The translations under genes and the position numbers were made by a program. A stretch of 64,000 bases of DNA from CBDEGK01 sp965237855 (GTDB taxonomy: Bacteria > Pseudomonadota > Gammaproteobacteria > Pseudomonadales > Halieaceae). The DNA lies in NCBI GenBank assembly GCA_965237855.1, contig CBDEGK010000008.1, positions 1-64,000 on the forward strand, read 5' to 3'. The notes under the pieces were generated by a model. That model was not told the origin of the DNA and searched no databases. It saw only the letters and a list, made by a program, of their open reading frames with translations. Below are positions 9,281 through 17,408 of this stretch, piece by piece (position 1 is the first letter of the stretch; each line of letters opens with the position of its first letter).

Positions 9281-9301
9281 CACAGATTTCGTTACAGTCT
9301 C

Positions 9302-9382
9302 AATGGGAAGCGACAACCTCGCTTCGACACCTTGCAGAAAATCCTGACTGCCGTGGAAATCAAGGTTCGCTTCGCCGCGTAG
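9302..9382 (+). pseudogene. C-terminal remnant of an HTH addiction-module antitoxin
   Basis: Read in frame from the IS border, the + strand gives about 26 residues, including PRFDTLQKILTAVEIKVRF, then a stop. This resembles the C-terminal end of HigA-like XRE-family antitoxins. The N-terminal DNA-binding part is absent; the IS256-family right end at 9301 lies directly upstream, so the element or a later rearrangement removed it. Too short to be functional. The assignment rests on pattern only. Confidence 0.5.
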
Positions 9383-9411
9383 CGAACCTTCACCCACAAA
9401 CCACAAACCAC

Positions 9412-9428
9412 AAGCCAGGCATTGCCCT
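9412..9428. repeat. 17-bp direct repeat, left copy
   Basis: AAGCCAGGCATTGCCCT here is exactly repeated at 9903-9919. The two copies flank the relE-like and brnA-like remnants. Confidence 0.7.
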
Positions 9429-9499
9429 ACCTTTTTTGTGTCTGGCGTTGGTCGGCCTGGGCCGACAGGTTGTTAACTACCCGTGGTAGAGCAGGGAAC

Positions 9500-9622
9500 G
9501 ATGGGCTGTCTCCAGGCACCGCCACAGCGGGACCTGTCGTGAAAGGTTCGGGTGGAGTACGAAAGGTTCGTTGGGTGCGACCGGGAGCTGGCAAGAGCGG
9601 CGGCCTTCGAGTTTTTTCCTTG
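9500..9622 (+). pseudogene. RelE/HigB-type toxin remnant
   Basis: One frame encodes VVKGSGGVRKVRWVRPGAGK followed by SGGLRV, the characteristic middle of RelE/HigB (gp49-like) mRNA-cleaving toxins. The usual N-terminal half is not in the same frame and the C-terminal half after GLRV is lost. No complete toxin can be made. It lies just upstream of a brnA-like antitoxin fragment, which is not its usual partner, so the debris seems to come from more than one toxin-antitoxin locus. Confidence 0.6.
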
Positions 9623-9653
9623 AGGAAAGCCAATAGGCGGGAGGGAAGACGTT

Positions 9654-9880
9654 ATGAGCAAGCCATTGATAGATGAAGACGGGGAAGTAGGGGAGTTGAC
9701 CGAGGAAAACTTTTTTAACAAGGCGGTAAGAGGTCGTCCACCGATGCTGCCCGGAGATCGGAAGATCAAGACCACCATCATGCTTGATCCTGATGTAGTC
9801 GCTCATTTTAAATCTGAAGGGGCGGGTGGCAGACACGTCTGAATCAGGCGCTGAGAGATTTTGTGGACGAACAGCGTTAA
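9654..9880 (+). pseudogene. brnA: BrnA-family antitoxin, frameshifted
   Basis: The start ATG at 9654 (MSKPLIDEDGEV) has a purine-rich site upstream. The protein has the BrnA-like ribbon-helix-helix core IKTTIMLDPDVVAHFKSEG. Then a one-base loss in the G-rich run near 9816-9823 shifts the frame. The rest, GWQTRLNQALRDFVDEQR, is readable in the next frame up to the stop at 9880. BrnA normally neutralises and co-represses with the BrnT RNase; no brnT is visible. It is either a true pseudogene or a sequencing indel. Confidence 0.7.
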
Positions 9881-9902
9881 GGGAACGACACTCGCCCCAC
9901 CG

Positions 9903-9919
9903 AAGCCAGGCATTGCCCT
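9903..9919. repeat. 17-bp direct repeat, right copy
   Basis: Exact match to 9412-9428. Only 23 bases follow the brnA stop before this copy, so the repeats bracket the remnant cassette. It could be a deletion or insertion scar or an old attachment site. Confidence 0.7.
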
Positions 9920-10037
9920 CAGGTGTTGATTGCGGAAGCGCTGACCCGGTGGAGCTGGCCTGGCATCGGGGAGCCGCTGGCGACAAATATCCGAACGACT
10001 AACCTGCGGTCTGGATCCACACACGGCCGTGCGCCCT

Positions 10038-10418
10038 TCAATCTCCGTCCGACTGTTGTTCACCGAAGCACAATTCTTCCAGCGACCGCGCGTCCTCGGT
10101 GAGCGCTTGCCCGATACCCTTTCGTTTCTTCGGCATATGAATAAAAGGACCACTCGTTTCTTCGACCCTTGCTCCCAGGGGGTGTGTCGCGTCGGCATGG
10201 CGGGGTTTTTTCGAGGCCCCGATGCGGCGGACATGGAGTCGAAACTGGTTGTAGCCCATGCGGATGTGCCCGGCGCTGTGCAATGCATGCCAGATCGCAG
10301 TCACGCTCCAGCCGTCATCCAGGGCTTCTTCGATAAACGGCCAACAGGCAAGGGTTTCCTGTTTTCCCGTGTGTGCCCCGCGGTTTTTCATGGCCTCATA
10401 GAGGCGTTCTTTGTTCAA
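10038..10418 (-). CDS. traK: TraK-like oriT-binding protein
   Basis: A 126-residue basic protein. Residues about 26-66 (ACWPFIEEALDDGWSVTAIW and onward to FRLHVRRIG) resemble the DNA-binding region of IncP TraK, which wraps the origin of transfer and stimulates relaxosome activity. The C-terminal half (KKPRHAD..., PKKRKGIG) is less conserved. It is divergent from traJ with the candidate oriT between them, the same layout as in RP4. It is the left-most gene of the mobilisation module. Confidence 0.68.
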   Translation of the reverse strand: MNKERLYEAMKNRGAHTGKQETLACWPFIEEALDDGWSVTAIWHALHSAGHIRMGYNQFRLHVRRIGASKKPRHADATHPLGARVEETSGPFIHMPKKRKGIGQALTEDARSLEELCFGEQQSDGD

Positions 10419-10559
10419 GTTATCGCCGATAGATAGAATGGTTTTTCAACGTATTATCAATTATAAACAATACTATAGCAGCTAAAAGAAAGTATTGGTG
10501 TGCCTTTTCCTGGTGTATCGAATGATCCTTCATTTTGATTGTATTAGATCGTATAATTA

Positions 10560-10690
10560 TTTCATATACGTTGAGTAAAGGCAGGGCAAGATGTGTGAAG
10601 TGGGCCACCGCCAGCAAAGCTGTTGTAGCACTTCACCTTACTTATTCGCACGGTGTGCTCAACGAATCCTGCTCTGCGAGGCTGTGAACG
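10560..10690 (+). other. oriT: Candidate origin of transfer (IncP type)
   Basis: This lies in the 314-base gap between divergent traK and traJ. An inverted repeat GTGAAGTG / CACTTCAC is at 10595-10602 and 10629-10636, and a small GCAC/GTGC repeat at 10648-10658. ATCCTG at 10666-10671 followed by C matches the IncP nick region, so the nick is predicted between 10671 and 10672 by analogy. The rest of the gap (10419-10560) is AT-rich with no gene. Confidence 0.6.
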
Positions 10691-10732
10691 GCTACCGCCT
10701 TGGAAACACCAAAAGAGGAGTGGACAGTACCC

Positions 10733-11086
10733 ATGGGCAGTGAACACCGACAACGCCAAGCGGTGATAAAGGTACGTGTGACCGAAGCGGAAAAACAGGC
10801 ATTGGAAACCCAAGCGGTGGCAACCGGCCTGAGTCTGTCCAGCTATCTACGCAACGTGGGCTTGAACTACCCCATCAAAAGCAACCTCGATCAACGCGCC
10901 GTTACAGACCTTGCTCGCGTGGCCGGGGATATTGGCCGGCTGGGTGGATTGTTGAAACTGTGGCTGAGCAACGACGAGCGGTTCCAGAGGGGCCTGCCTG
11001 GGCCGGTCGATGTGCAAACCCTGTTCGATGAATTGAAGATCCAGAGCAAGGTGCTCAAAGAATCTGTGCAGCGAGTGGTGCGGTGA
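10733..11086 (+). CDS. traJ: TraJ/MobC-like relaxosome protein
   Basis: This 117-residue protein resembles IncP TraJ, which recognises oriT and loads the relaxase. It begins with a ribbon-helix-helix-like part (AVIKVRVTEAEKQALETQA, LSLSSYLRNVGL). Then comes the family signature DLARVAGDIGRLGGLLKLWL at about 60-80. I chose the ATG at 10733 because it matches family starts. An in-frame upstream codon at 10700 would add 11 residues. Its stop overlaps the GTG start of traI by four bases, so the two are translationally coupled. Confidence 0.85.
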   Translation: MGSEHRQRQAVIKVRVTEAEKQALETQAVATGLSLSSYLRNVGLNYPIKSNLDQRAVTDLARVAGDIGRLGGLLKLWLSNDERFQRGLPGPVDVQTLFDELKIQSKVLKESVQRVVR

Positions 11087-13096
11087 TTGCCCATGAGATT
11101 AAGCGTTCCGGTGGCAGGGCGGGCCGGTTCAGCGTCTTGGCGGCCTATGTGTTGAGTGACGGACAAACCTCCTACCGCCATCTGGCGAACTACCTGGAGA
11201 CCGACCGGGGGGAGGGTGATCGAGTGCTGTACTCGCGGGTGACCAATTGCGCCGGCGATGACCCTGAATGGGCCATCCTGGAGATCGAGGCCACCCAGGC
11301 GCAAAACCGGAGAGCGCTGGGCGACAAAACCTATCACCTGGTGGTGAGCTTCCGGGAAGACGAGGTGTTGAACCAGCACCAACTGACGGCGATCGAGGAA
11401 GAAATTTGCCAGCACCTGGGGTTTGGGGAGCACCAGCGCATCAGCGCCGTGCACCGCGATACCGATAACTTGCATATCCACCTGGCAATCAACAAAATTC
11501 ACCCGCAGCGCCTGACGATGCATGAGCCCCATTACAGTCATCGGGCGTTGAGTGATATCTGTGTGTCTTTGGAGCACAAATACGCTCTCCAACGGGACAA
11601 TCATATCGATGTTGCGGTGCGCGACCGTGATGTTGGCGCACGGGGGCGGGCGGGGGATATGGAGGCGCATAGCGGCCATGTCTCGCTGGGCACCTGGGTT
11701 CGGACGCAGGTGCAGCCACTGATCGAGCAATGCGATAGCTGGCAGGCCCTGCATGCGGCGTTGGGCGAGTCCAGTCTCTCGATACAGCTGCGGGGCAATG
11801 GGCTGGTGTTCAAAGATCGCGCCAGCGACGTGGCGGTCAAGGCCAGTGCGGTGGATCGCTCGTGGTCCAGGTCTGCGCTGGAACAGCGCTTGGGGGCCTA
11901 TCGGGCGCCGGGTCCAGCGGTGGCGGCTATTCAACCGACACGGCGTTATCAGGCGCAGCCCCTGGCGGCGCTGGAGCGGGTTGAGACGGGCGCGTTGTAC
12001 CGGGTGTTCGAGGCTCAACAGCGGGCGCGGTCGGCGGCGCGCACAGCGGCGTTGAAGGCCATTGGGGTGTCTCTGGCCAGACAGCGGGCCGCGATCAAGA
12101 CCGAGTTCCGGGAGAAACACACACAGGTGCAGGCCTCGCATGGCCGCTATGAAGACCGCAAAGGCCTGTATGCCTTGTTGCGCATGGAGCGTTTGCAGCG
12201 GCTGGGGGCGGTGCAGGCCGAGGGCGAGGCGGCGCGTCGCCTCGTGCGGGCCAACCATCCGCAGCAAGACTGGCGAGGGTTTTTGGTTGAGCGGGCGCGG
12301 GGCGGTGATGGGGTGGCCTTGTCCAGCCTGCAACGGCGTGGTGAGGCGCACCGGCTCGATGAGGCGCCGCGGGTCCCGCCTGATAACAATGTGGTGTCGG
12401 CAGAGGCGACCAGGGCGCCGGGGCTGCCCAAGGTATCGTATGCCTTCGAGGTCCACCGCAACGGGGATGTGTCGTACCGCATGCAGGGTGGTGGCCGACT
12501 GCGGGATACGGCCCAGGGCATCGTGGTGGTGGATAAACGGCCTGATGCCCACACGATCGAGGCCGCGATGCGCCTGGCGTCCCTGAAATACGGTGCGCAG
12601 CTGCGCGCCAGCGGTTCTCTGGCGTTCACGACCCAGGCGAGCGCGTGTGCGCGGCATGCGCGGCAGATGAAGCTGTCGCTGGCCGTGGATCGCGGCCCCT
12701 CCCGCGCGCAGCACTCTGGTTTTGCCTCGCCGGGCGCCGATCGGCCGGCTGCCCAGCCACTGGTAGCGCCAACGGTGGGGCCCGATCCGGTGCTTGAGGG
12801 CTATCTGGCTGGCGGCGCGCAATACCCTGGTTGGCAGGGTGCGCGATGTCCGCCCGCACCGGGTGTTTCTGGCGGCGGACGCCGGCGAACAGGTCTTTGA
12901 GGGGCTTCGTGTCCTCAAGGATGGCCGAACCCTCGCGTTACTCACGCCACCCGGGCAGCGCGAGACCCTGGTCATGGCGGTGACGGCCTCACAGGCGCAA
13001 AAGCTGCGGCGAGGCGGGCCAGGGACTCAACTGACAATGGCCCGCAACGGGCACATCCTTGAGCTTTGTGCGAGGGACCAGGGGCGTGAGCGCTGA
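11083..13096 (+). pseudogene. traI: TraI relaxase (MOBP, IncP-like), C-terminus frameshifted
   Basis: The relaxase nicks oriT and pilots the transferred strand. The N-terminal 250 residues strongly resemble RP4 TraI: Tyr22 in AAYVL at the catalytic position, DKTYHLVVSF at 81-90 and the metal-binding HRDTDNLHIH at 124-133. Near 12803-12820 the frame shifts by one base. The first frame ends at 12900, while the family-like C-terminus (LVGRVRDVRPH through LRVLKDGRTLALLTPPGQRE) continues in another frame to 13096. The catalytic domain is intact, so nicking activity could survive. The shift may also be a sequencing error. Start GTG overlaps traJ. Confidence 0.8.
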
Positions 13097-13308
13097 TCGG
13101 GGCTGGTTTCAGCTGCAATCCTCGCTCTCCCGACATCCAATCTCAATGCGGCGAGCCAACGTCCTCGTTTGTCATTCGGGACAGGGCCCAGTGCCCACGA
13201 AGCTGTGCAAATCGGCCAGATTTTCAGTCAGTGCTTGTTTTAGTCGTTGGATTCCATTTACAATATGTTCCGTATATATAATCCGTAATAATAAAACTGG
13301 AATCGTGA
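13097..13308. other. Non-coding gap after traI
   Basis: Two hundred bases with no convincing gene. The right half is AT-rich (TATATATAAT near 13275) and sits about 30 bases before the truncated start at 13309, so it may be that gene's promoter. Confidence 0.4.
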
Positions 13309-13368
13309 ATGAAGCAAGTATGGACCGAGACCGAACTGAGCGAGCACTGGACACTCTATGATGACGAT
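13309..13368 (+). pseudogene. Truncated start of a Tn3-type (DUF4158) transposase
   Basis: The reading frame starts MKQVWTETELSEHWTLYDDD and is cut after about 20 codons by the IS21-family left end at 13369. The N-terminal pattern (W-T-x-x-E-L-x-x-H-W-T-L) is like the DUF4158 region at the start of some Tn3-family transposases. The remainder is not seen on the other side of the IS (15362 onward), so a deletion accompanied or followed the insertion. Confidence 0.4.
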
Positions 13369-13451
13369 TGTCAACAGCAGTCCAAATCTGACCCACCTTG
13401 CCGTGCTAATCAGCAATTTAAAATTGACCCACCCTCAGCGTTTTCTTTCCG

Positions 13452-14237
13452 TTATTTAACCAATGATTGGCTTGCTGCCGGGACGATACCGGCCGCTTTC
13501 TTTCCCTTGAGTCGGTAGCTGCTCCCCGATATCTGGACGATATGTGCATGGTGTAACAATCTGTCGAGTAAAGCCGCGGTTAAGGTCTGATCATCAGCAA
13601 ACGCAGTAGACCATTGCGAGAATGGCAAGTTGCTGGTCACAATGACACTGCTTTGCTCATAACGTTTAGCAATGACATTAAAAAACAGATTGGCTTCTTC
13701 CCGGCCAAATGGCAGATAACCTATTTCATCAATTATGAGCAACTTAGGTGCCTGGATACTTCGTTTGAGGTAAGACTCTAGTCGGTCCTGCTTTTTTGCG
13801 GTGGCCAGTTGCAGCATGAGATCCGCCGCCGTAATGAAGCGTGTTTTGATCCCATTCATGACCGCCTGGTATGCCAGGCTGATCGCCAGGTGGCTTTTAC
13901 CGACACCACTGGGTCCAAGCAGCACGATATTCTCTGCACGCTCGATGAAGGCCAAACTGGTTAATTCCTGGAGTTGCCTGCGCGGTGCACCGGTGGCGAA
14001 CTTGAAGTCATAGTCTTCAAAACGCTTGACGGACGGCAACCCTGCAAACCTCAGCAAAGTCTCGCGGGTGCGGAGCATCCTGGCGTCTATCTCAACCCGC
14101 AGTAGCTGCTCAAGAAAGTCAGCCAGTGATGACTCGTCACCGGAGGCCCTGTCAGCGATAGCGGACCATTCCAATGCCACAGCACCGAGTTTAAGCACTT
14201 CGCAGGCTTGCTGCACTCTTTCCATCTGCAGGTTCAT
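13452..14237 (-). CDS. istB: IS21-family helper ATPase
   Basis: IstB is an AAA+ ATPase that bends target DNA and stimulates the IstA transposase. The 261-residue protein shows Walker A GPSGVGKS at 108-115, Walker B LLIIDEIGYLP, the following REEANLFFNV segment and a sensor region near VTSNLPFSQW. The length and order are normal. Its start overlaps the stop of istA by four bases, the coupling usual for this family. Confidence 0.95.
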   Translation of the reverse strand: MNLQMERVQQACEVLKLGAVALEWSAIADRASGDESSLADFLEQLLRVEIDARMLRTRETLLRFAGLPSVKRFEDYDFKFATGAPRRQLQELTSLAFIERAENIVLLGPSGVGKSHLAISLAYQAVMNGIKTRFITAADLMLQLATAKKQDRLESYLKRSIQAPKLLIIDEIGYLPFGREEANLFFNVIAKRYEQSSVIVTSNLPFSQWSTAFADDQTLTAALLDRLLHHAHIVQISGSSYRLKGKKAAGIVPAASQSLVK

Positions 14238-15256
14238 ACAGCAACTCCCAGCAGCTGGTCATAGGTACTCAGCGGATGCTGGAGACTTTCGATCGGGAGT
14301 GCCTGGGCATTGCTTCGCGGTTTGTCCTGAGCCACCAAGCGCTGCGCCAAAGGCAGCGGCATGAGGCTTAATCGCTCATGATCGAGCAATACCTGCGGCT
14401 TTTGGCCTGTTGTCCCGTGAATTCGCTGATGTGCAATGTCAGCGAGCCAATGACCCACCTGCCCATTGGCTACCTCCACGTCCAGCGCCAGCCCGGATTG
14501 CTTCAGTGACGCGGCCAGTGGTGTGATAAAACTACCTTTAAGATAACCGTTGAATCGCTCGACTTTGCCCTTGGTCTTAGCACGGTAGGGCCGACAGGCG
14601 CGCAATCTAAAACCATTATCACGAGCCATGTTCAACAAACTGGCGTTCCACCGATGTTTCCCGGCACCAAAGGCGTCTCGCTCAATCATGATGCACTTGG
14701 CATTATCGAATAGCAGTTCCTCAGGCACGCCTCCAAAGTAGTGTAACGCACCTTCAATACCCGCTAACCAATCCTCCTGCCGTTCGTATTGACTGAATCG
14801 TACGTAGGTTGCTCGACTGTATCCCAGGGTGGCAACGAAGGCCTTAAGCCTATTTCTGCCTCGCCGAATCGTCGTGAAATCTACCTGTAACTGCTGGCCA
14901 GGCGGTGTCTCAAAGCGAACGACTGGATCTTTCGCCTTCGGCTTAAATTGTCGGAGATAATCTCTCAGAATACCTTCTTTGCCTTGGTAGCCTCGCGCCA
15001 GAATCTCTCGAAACAAGACTGTCGCCGGTATCCAATAGGGTTTCGCTGCCTCGATACGCTCTCCTAAATAGGGTTTGAACGAGTCCAGTTTAGACGGCCT
15101 TTTCTCGCGCTGAGAATAGCGAGGTGTTTTGGCAGCATCGCGCAGATAACGACGTACGGTATTGCGTGATAGGTTCATTTCTTTGGCGATACTGCGGATG
15201 CTCGTCCCTTGTCGATGTAAAACGTGTATGTCCACTAATTGCTCCTGATTCAACAT
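14234..15256 (-). CDS. istA: IS21-family transposase
   Basis: IstA is the DDE transposase. The 340-residue protein has an N-terminal helix-turn-helix (SIRSIAKEMNLSRNTVRRYL, 19-38) and catalytic residues Asp126 (QVDFTT), Asp184 (LLFDNAK) and Glu233 (KGKVERFNGY). It is at the short end of the family but all key residues are present. The first gene of a two-gene unit transcribed from the right end, upstream of istB. Confidence 0.95.
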   Translation of the reverse strand: MLNQEQLVDIHVLHRQGTSIRSIAKEMNLSRNTVRRYLRDAAKTPRYSQREKRPSKLDSFKPYLGERIEAAKPYWIPATVLFREILARGYQGKEGILRDYLRQFKPKAKDPVVRFETPPGQQLQVDFTTIRRGRNRLKAFVATLGYSRATYVRFSQYERQEDWLAGIEGALHYFGGVPEELLFDNAKCIMIERDAFGAGKHRWNASLLNMARDNGFRLRACRPYRAKTKGKVERFNGYLKGSFITPLAASLKQSGLALDVEVANGQVGHWLADIAHQRIHGTTGQKPQVLLDHERLSLMPLPLAQRLVAQDKPRSNAQALPIESLQHPLSTYDQLLGVAV

Positions 15257-15416
15257 CTCATTTACACCGCCTCTCTCTTGATTGAAATTGGCGGTAATTG
15301 TGCCTCAGGTGGGTCAGTTTTAAATTGTCGCTAGTGGGTCAGTTTTACACTGCTGGTGACATTCGTTCAGTTTACGAGAAAATTCTACTTTTGAAGTCAA
15401 TTAATTTTAGGGGTGA

Positions 15417-17408
15417 TTACCCATCATCAATAGCTAACAGCTCTGTGATATTTTCTTGCAAACAGACGCCGTGATTGTTGAGGTTAAAACCCCGCTTCAA
15501 GCAAGCCTTCCGGGACGCATCGTTGATCTCGCTGAGGCGTTGCGTCCAGAACGTCCGCTGTTGCGCCAGGCAGTGTTTCTCGCCGTCACAACCCAGCTCC
15601 CGGCGCTGCTCCACAGCCTGGTAGGCGCGAGACAGACCTCTCACCTCCGCGCTGGCGCAGGCGTTCAAGGCACCGCCCGACAGGCCTGCCCCGGCACACC
15701 GGGCCTGTGCCTGCGATGTCCAGGTCAGGCAGGTCGTGCAGCTAAAGAGTCCCTCGTTTTTTCCCCAGATCTTGCTGTACTCACTGCCGAGCCAGCAATC
15801 CCCGCTCGGAGACCCAGGCGGGCACACTCCGCCTCGCGCACCCGCCACAAACAGTTTTTCATCCCAGTCGCCATCACGCATCGCCATTGACCAGTAGCAC
15901 AGCCCGGTCTTGTCCGAGCCCCGCTTGAAAACCTTGCTGTACCAGCGCTCCACCGATGAGTGATACCTGGTGACACTGGCATCGTCACAGGGGTCGCTGG
16001 GCGGACTCGAACAGCTTTTCCGGCCAACGGCGGAGCGGGTGTGACCACATGCGGCGGTCTGGGTAAAGATCGTGCCCGAGCATTTGCTGCTGGTCGATGG
16101 CGTCCAAGGCGGCGTGTGGGTGTGGGACGGGCCACACTTGCCATTGGTCTTCGTACCGGTAGCGCTACGTGTGTGGCTGCAAGTGGCCGTCTGCGTGAAT
16201 GACGTACCCGAACAGACCGTACTCGTCGCCGGTGTCCACGGCGGGGTGTGGGTGTGAGCGACGACCACGCTGATCCGAATGCTGACCTGGCGCTTGCCGC
16301 TGCCGTCATCCGCTGTGCACCGAAAGACATGCGACCCACCCATCGTCACTCGATAGCGTTTGCTCCCGTTCGTTGTGGCGCTCGCCCAAGACCCCCGAAG
16401 GTGTTTCATCTCACAGCTGTGATACCCACCACTACCCCAGGTCAGGGTGACTCGGCCGTTCTGACGGACGCGGTAACTTGCAGCGGTAAAGGTGATGAAC
16501 GGCGTCACAACCGAAGGGGTGCAACTCTCGGTCAGGGGGTCAGTGATTTCGCATACATCGAGTTCAGTAGTGCGCGGCACCAGGTTGTCCTTGAAACTTA
16601 ACCATTCCGCTTCGGTTCTCAGCGGTATGATGTGGTTGCGCGCGGTATCCGTGCTGGTATTCGTGACCTTCCAGGCGTTCCCACCACCACTCGGCCAGCG
16701 TCCGATCACCGTGGACGTGCCGGCAAAGGCAATCGCTATGTCGTTGTCATCCGGGAAATACCCCACATCCTCCGGATGATCCGGGTTCGTGATACGCACC
16801 TTCGCCAGATCATCGATGCGCGTGAACTCACGCAGGTTGTTCAGGGCATGACCATTGGCCGGTATGGTGCCGGTATAGGGGCGAGAGCCATCGAGAGCGA
16901 CCAGTTCATCGTGGCTACGATGCACATTGGACCTGGGCATTGAGGCCGTTACCGTGGTATCCACCGCTCGCCCGTGTTCGGGAATGCTCAGCGCAATAAA
17001 GCGCGCCATCATCGGGTCATCGACGGTCAATGTCAGGGTAAGCAACTTACCGCCATTGATCAGCCCCAGGGCATAGTTCCCTCCATAGGGGTGTGGGTTG
17101 ATATCCCCTCGTAGATAGCCTGCATCAATGAGGGTATCGAGACGGGTGTCTGTCCCAAGGGGATCAGCAGGCCAGCGCTCAGTCTCTACATCGCCATCAT
17201 CGTAATACTCGCGAACCGCGGCCATGATCTCATTCGCACCCGCCGCCGTGCGCTCCGCCACCTGCCGCTCGGCCCACAGAGACAATTGTGTCACCGCATA
17301 GACCGACAGCCAGGCCAATACCATTAACTCAATCAACAGTTCAATGAACAGAGCCCCGCCCTGACGGGTAGAACGGGCGCCAGGGTAGGCTCTCTCATCA
17401 CGGGGCAT
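15417..17408 (-). CDS. Large prepilin-like protein (PilV-type) with repeats and Cys-rich tail
   Basis: A 663-residue protein with a class III signal. Cleavage is predicted after Gly18, giving ALFIELLIELMVLAWL with Glu at +5 of the mature protein, as in type IV pilins. Residues 80-200 resemble the companion pilin at 17398-17964 (PLGTDTRLDTLIDAGYL). At 300-384 there is an Ig-like beta-rich region. At 385-423 and 429-464 are two thrombospondin-like repeats (HTHTPPWTP, CSGT, FTQTA, HTRSA). The tail (470-663) is Cys-rich. The layout suits a PilV-type tip adhesin used in mating or attachment. No pilus ATPase or secretin is nearby, so the assembly machinery must be elsewhere. The start overlaps the upstream gene by 11 bases. 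Confidence 0.7.
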   Translation of the reverse strand: MPRDERAYPGARSTRQGGALFIELLIELMVLAWLSVYAVTQLSLWAERQVAERTAAGANEIMAAVREYYDDGDVETERWPADPLGTDTRLDTLIDAGYLRGDINPHPYGGNYALGLINGGKLLTLTLTVDDPMMARFIALSIPEHGRAVDTTVTASMPRSNVHRSHDELVALDGSRPYTGTIPANGHALNNLREFTRIDDLAKVRITNPDHPEDVGYFPDDNDIAIAFAGTSTVIGRWPSGGGNAWKVTNTSTDTARNHIIPLRTEAEWLSFKDNLVPRTTELDVCEITDPLTESCTPSVVTPFITFTAASYRVRQNGRVTLTWGSGGYHSCEMKHLRGSWASATTNGSKRYRVTMGGSHVFRCTADDGSGKRQVSIRISVVVAHTHTPPWTPATSTVCSGTSFTQTATCSHTRSATGTKTNGKCGPSHTHTPPWTPSTSSKCSGTIFTQTAACGHTRSAVGRKSCSSPPSDPCDDASVTRYHSSVERWYSKVFKRGSDKTGLCYWSMAMRDGDWDEKLFVAGARGGVCPPGSPSGDCWLGSEYSKIWGKNEGLFSCTTCLTWTSQAQARCAGAGLSGGALNACASAEVRGLSRAYQAVEQRRELGCDGEKHCLAQQRTFWTQRLSEINDASRKACLKRGFNLNNHGVCLQENITELLAIDDG

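Larger units (their letters stand above)
5473..9286. repeat. Long direct repeat, right copy
   Basis: Right copy of the repeat at 1-3814. After 9286 the sequence continues with the normal IS256-family right end and then toxin-antitoxin debris, whereas the left copy continues with a divergent inverted-repeat-like sequence and the 3' flank of the adhesin gene. Confidence 0.95.
6015..9301 (+). mobile_element. IS256-family element with group II intron in its right inverted repeat, copy 2
   Basis: The left terminal inverted repeat is 6015-6043. Its exact complement is found in two pieces: 7108-7115 (GGCAGTTA) and 9281-9301 (starts CACAGATTTCG). Removing the intron at 7116-9280 restores a perfect 29-base right repeat. 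The transposase is internally deleted. The right end cuts into the C-terminal codons of an antitoxin-like gene (9302-9382). No target-site duplication is visible on comparing the flanks. Confidence 0.92.
13369..15361 (-). mobile_element. IS21-family insertion sequence, apparently intact
   Basis: The element has 1993 bp with ends TGTCAACAGCAG (left) and its near complement CTGCTGGTGACA (right). Each end carries two subterminal repeats containing TGACCCAC. It encodes istA and istB in the usual overlapping order, both complete. No short target-site duplication is evident (left flank GACGAT, right flank TTCGTT), so its flanks have probably been rearranged. Confidence 0.93.

Noticed and set aside
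10891..12975. 694-residue open frame antisense to traI
   Set aside because: It has low-complexity, Arg/Pro-rich shadow composition, and the opposite strand carries clear relaxase motifs.
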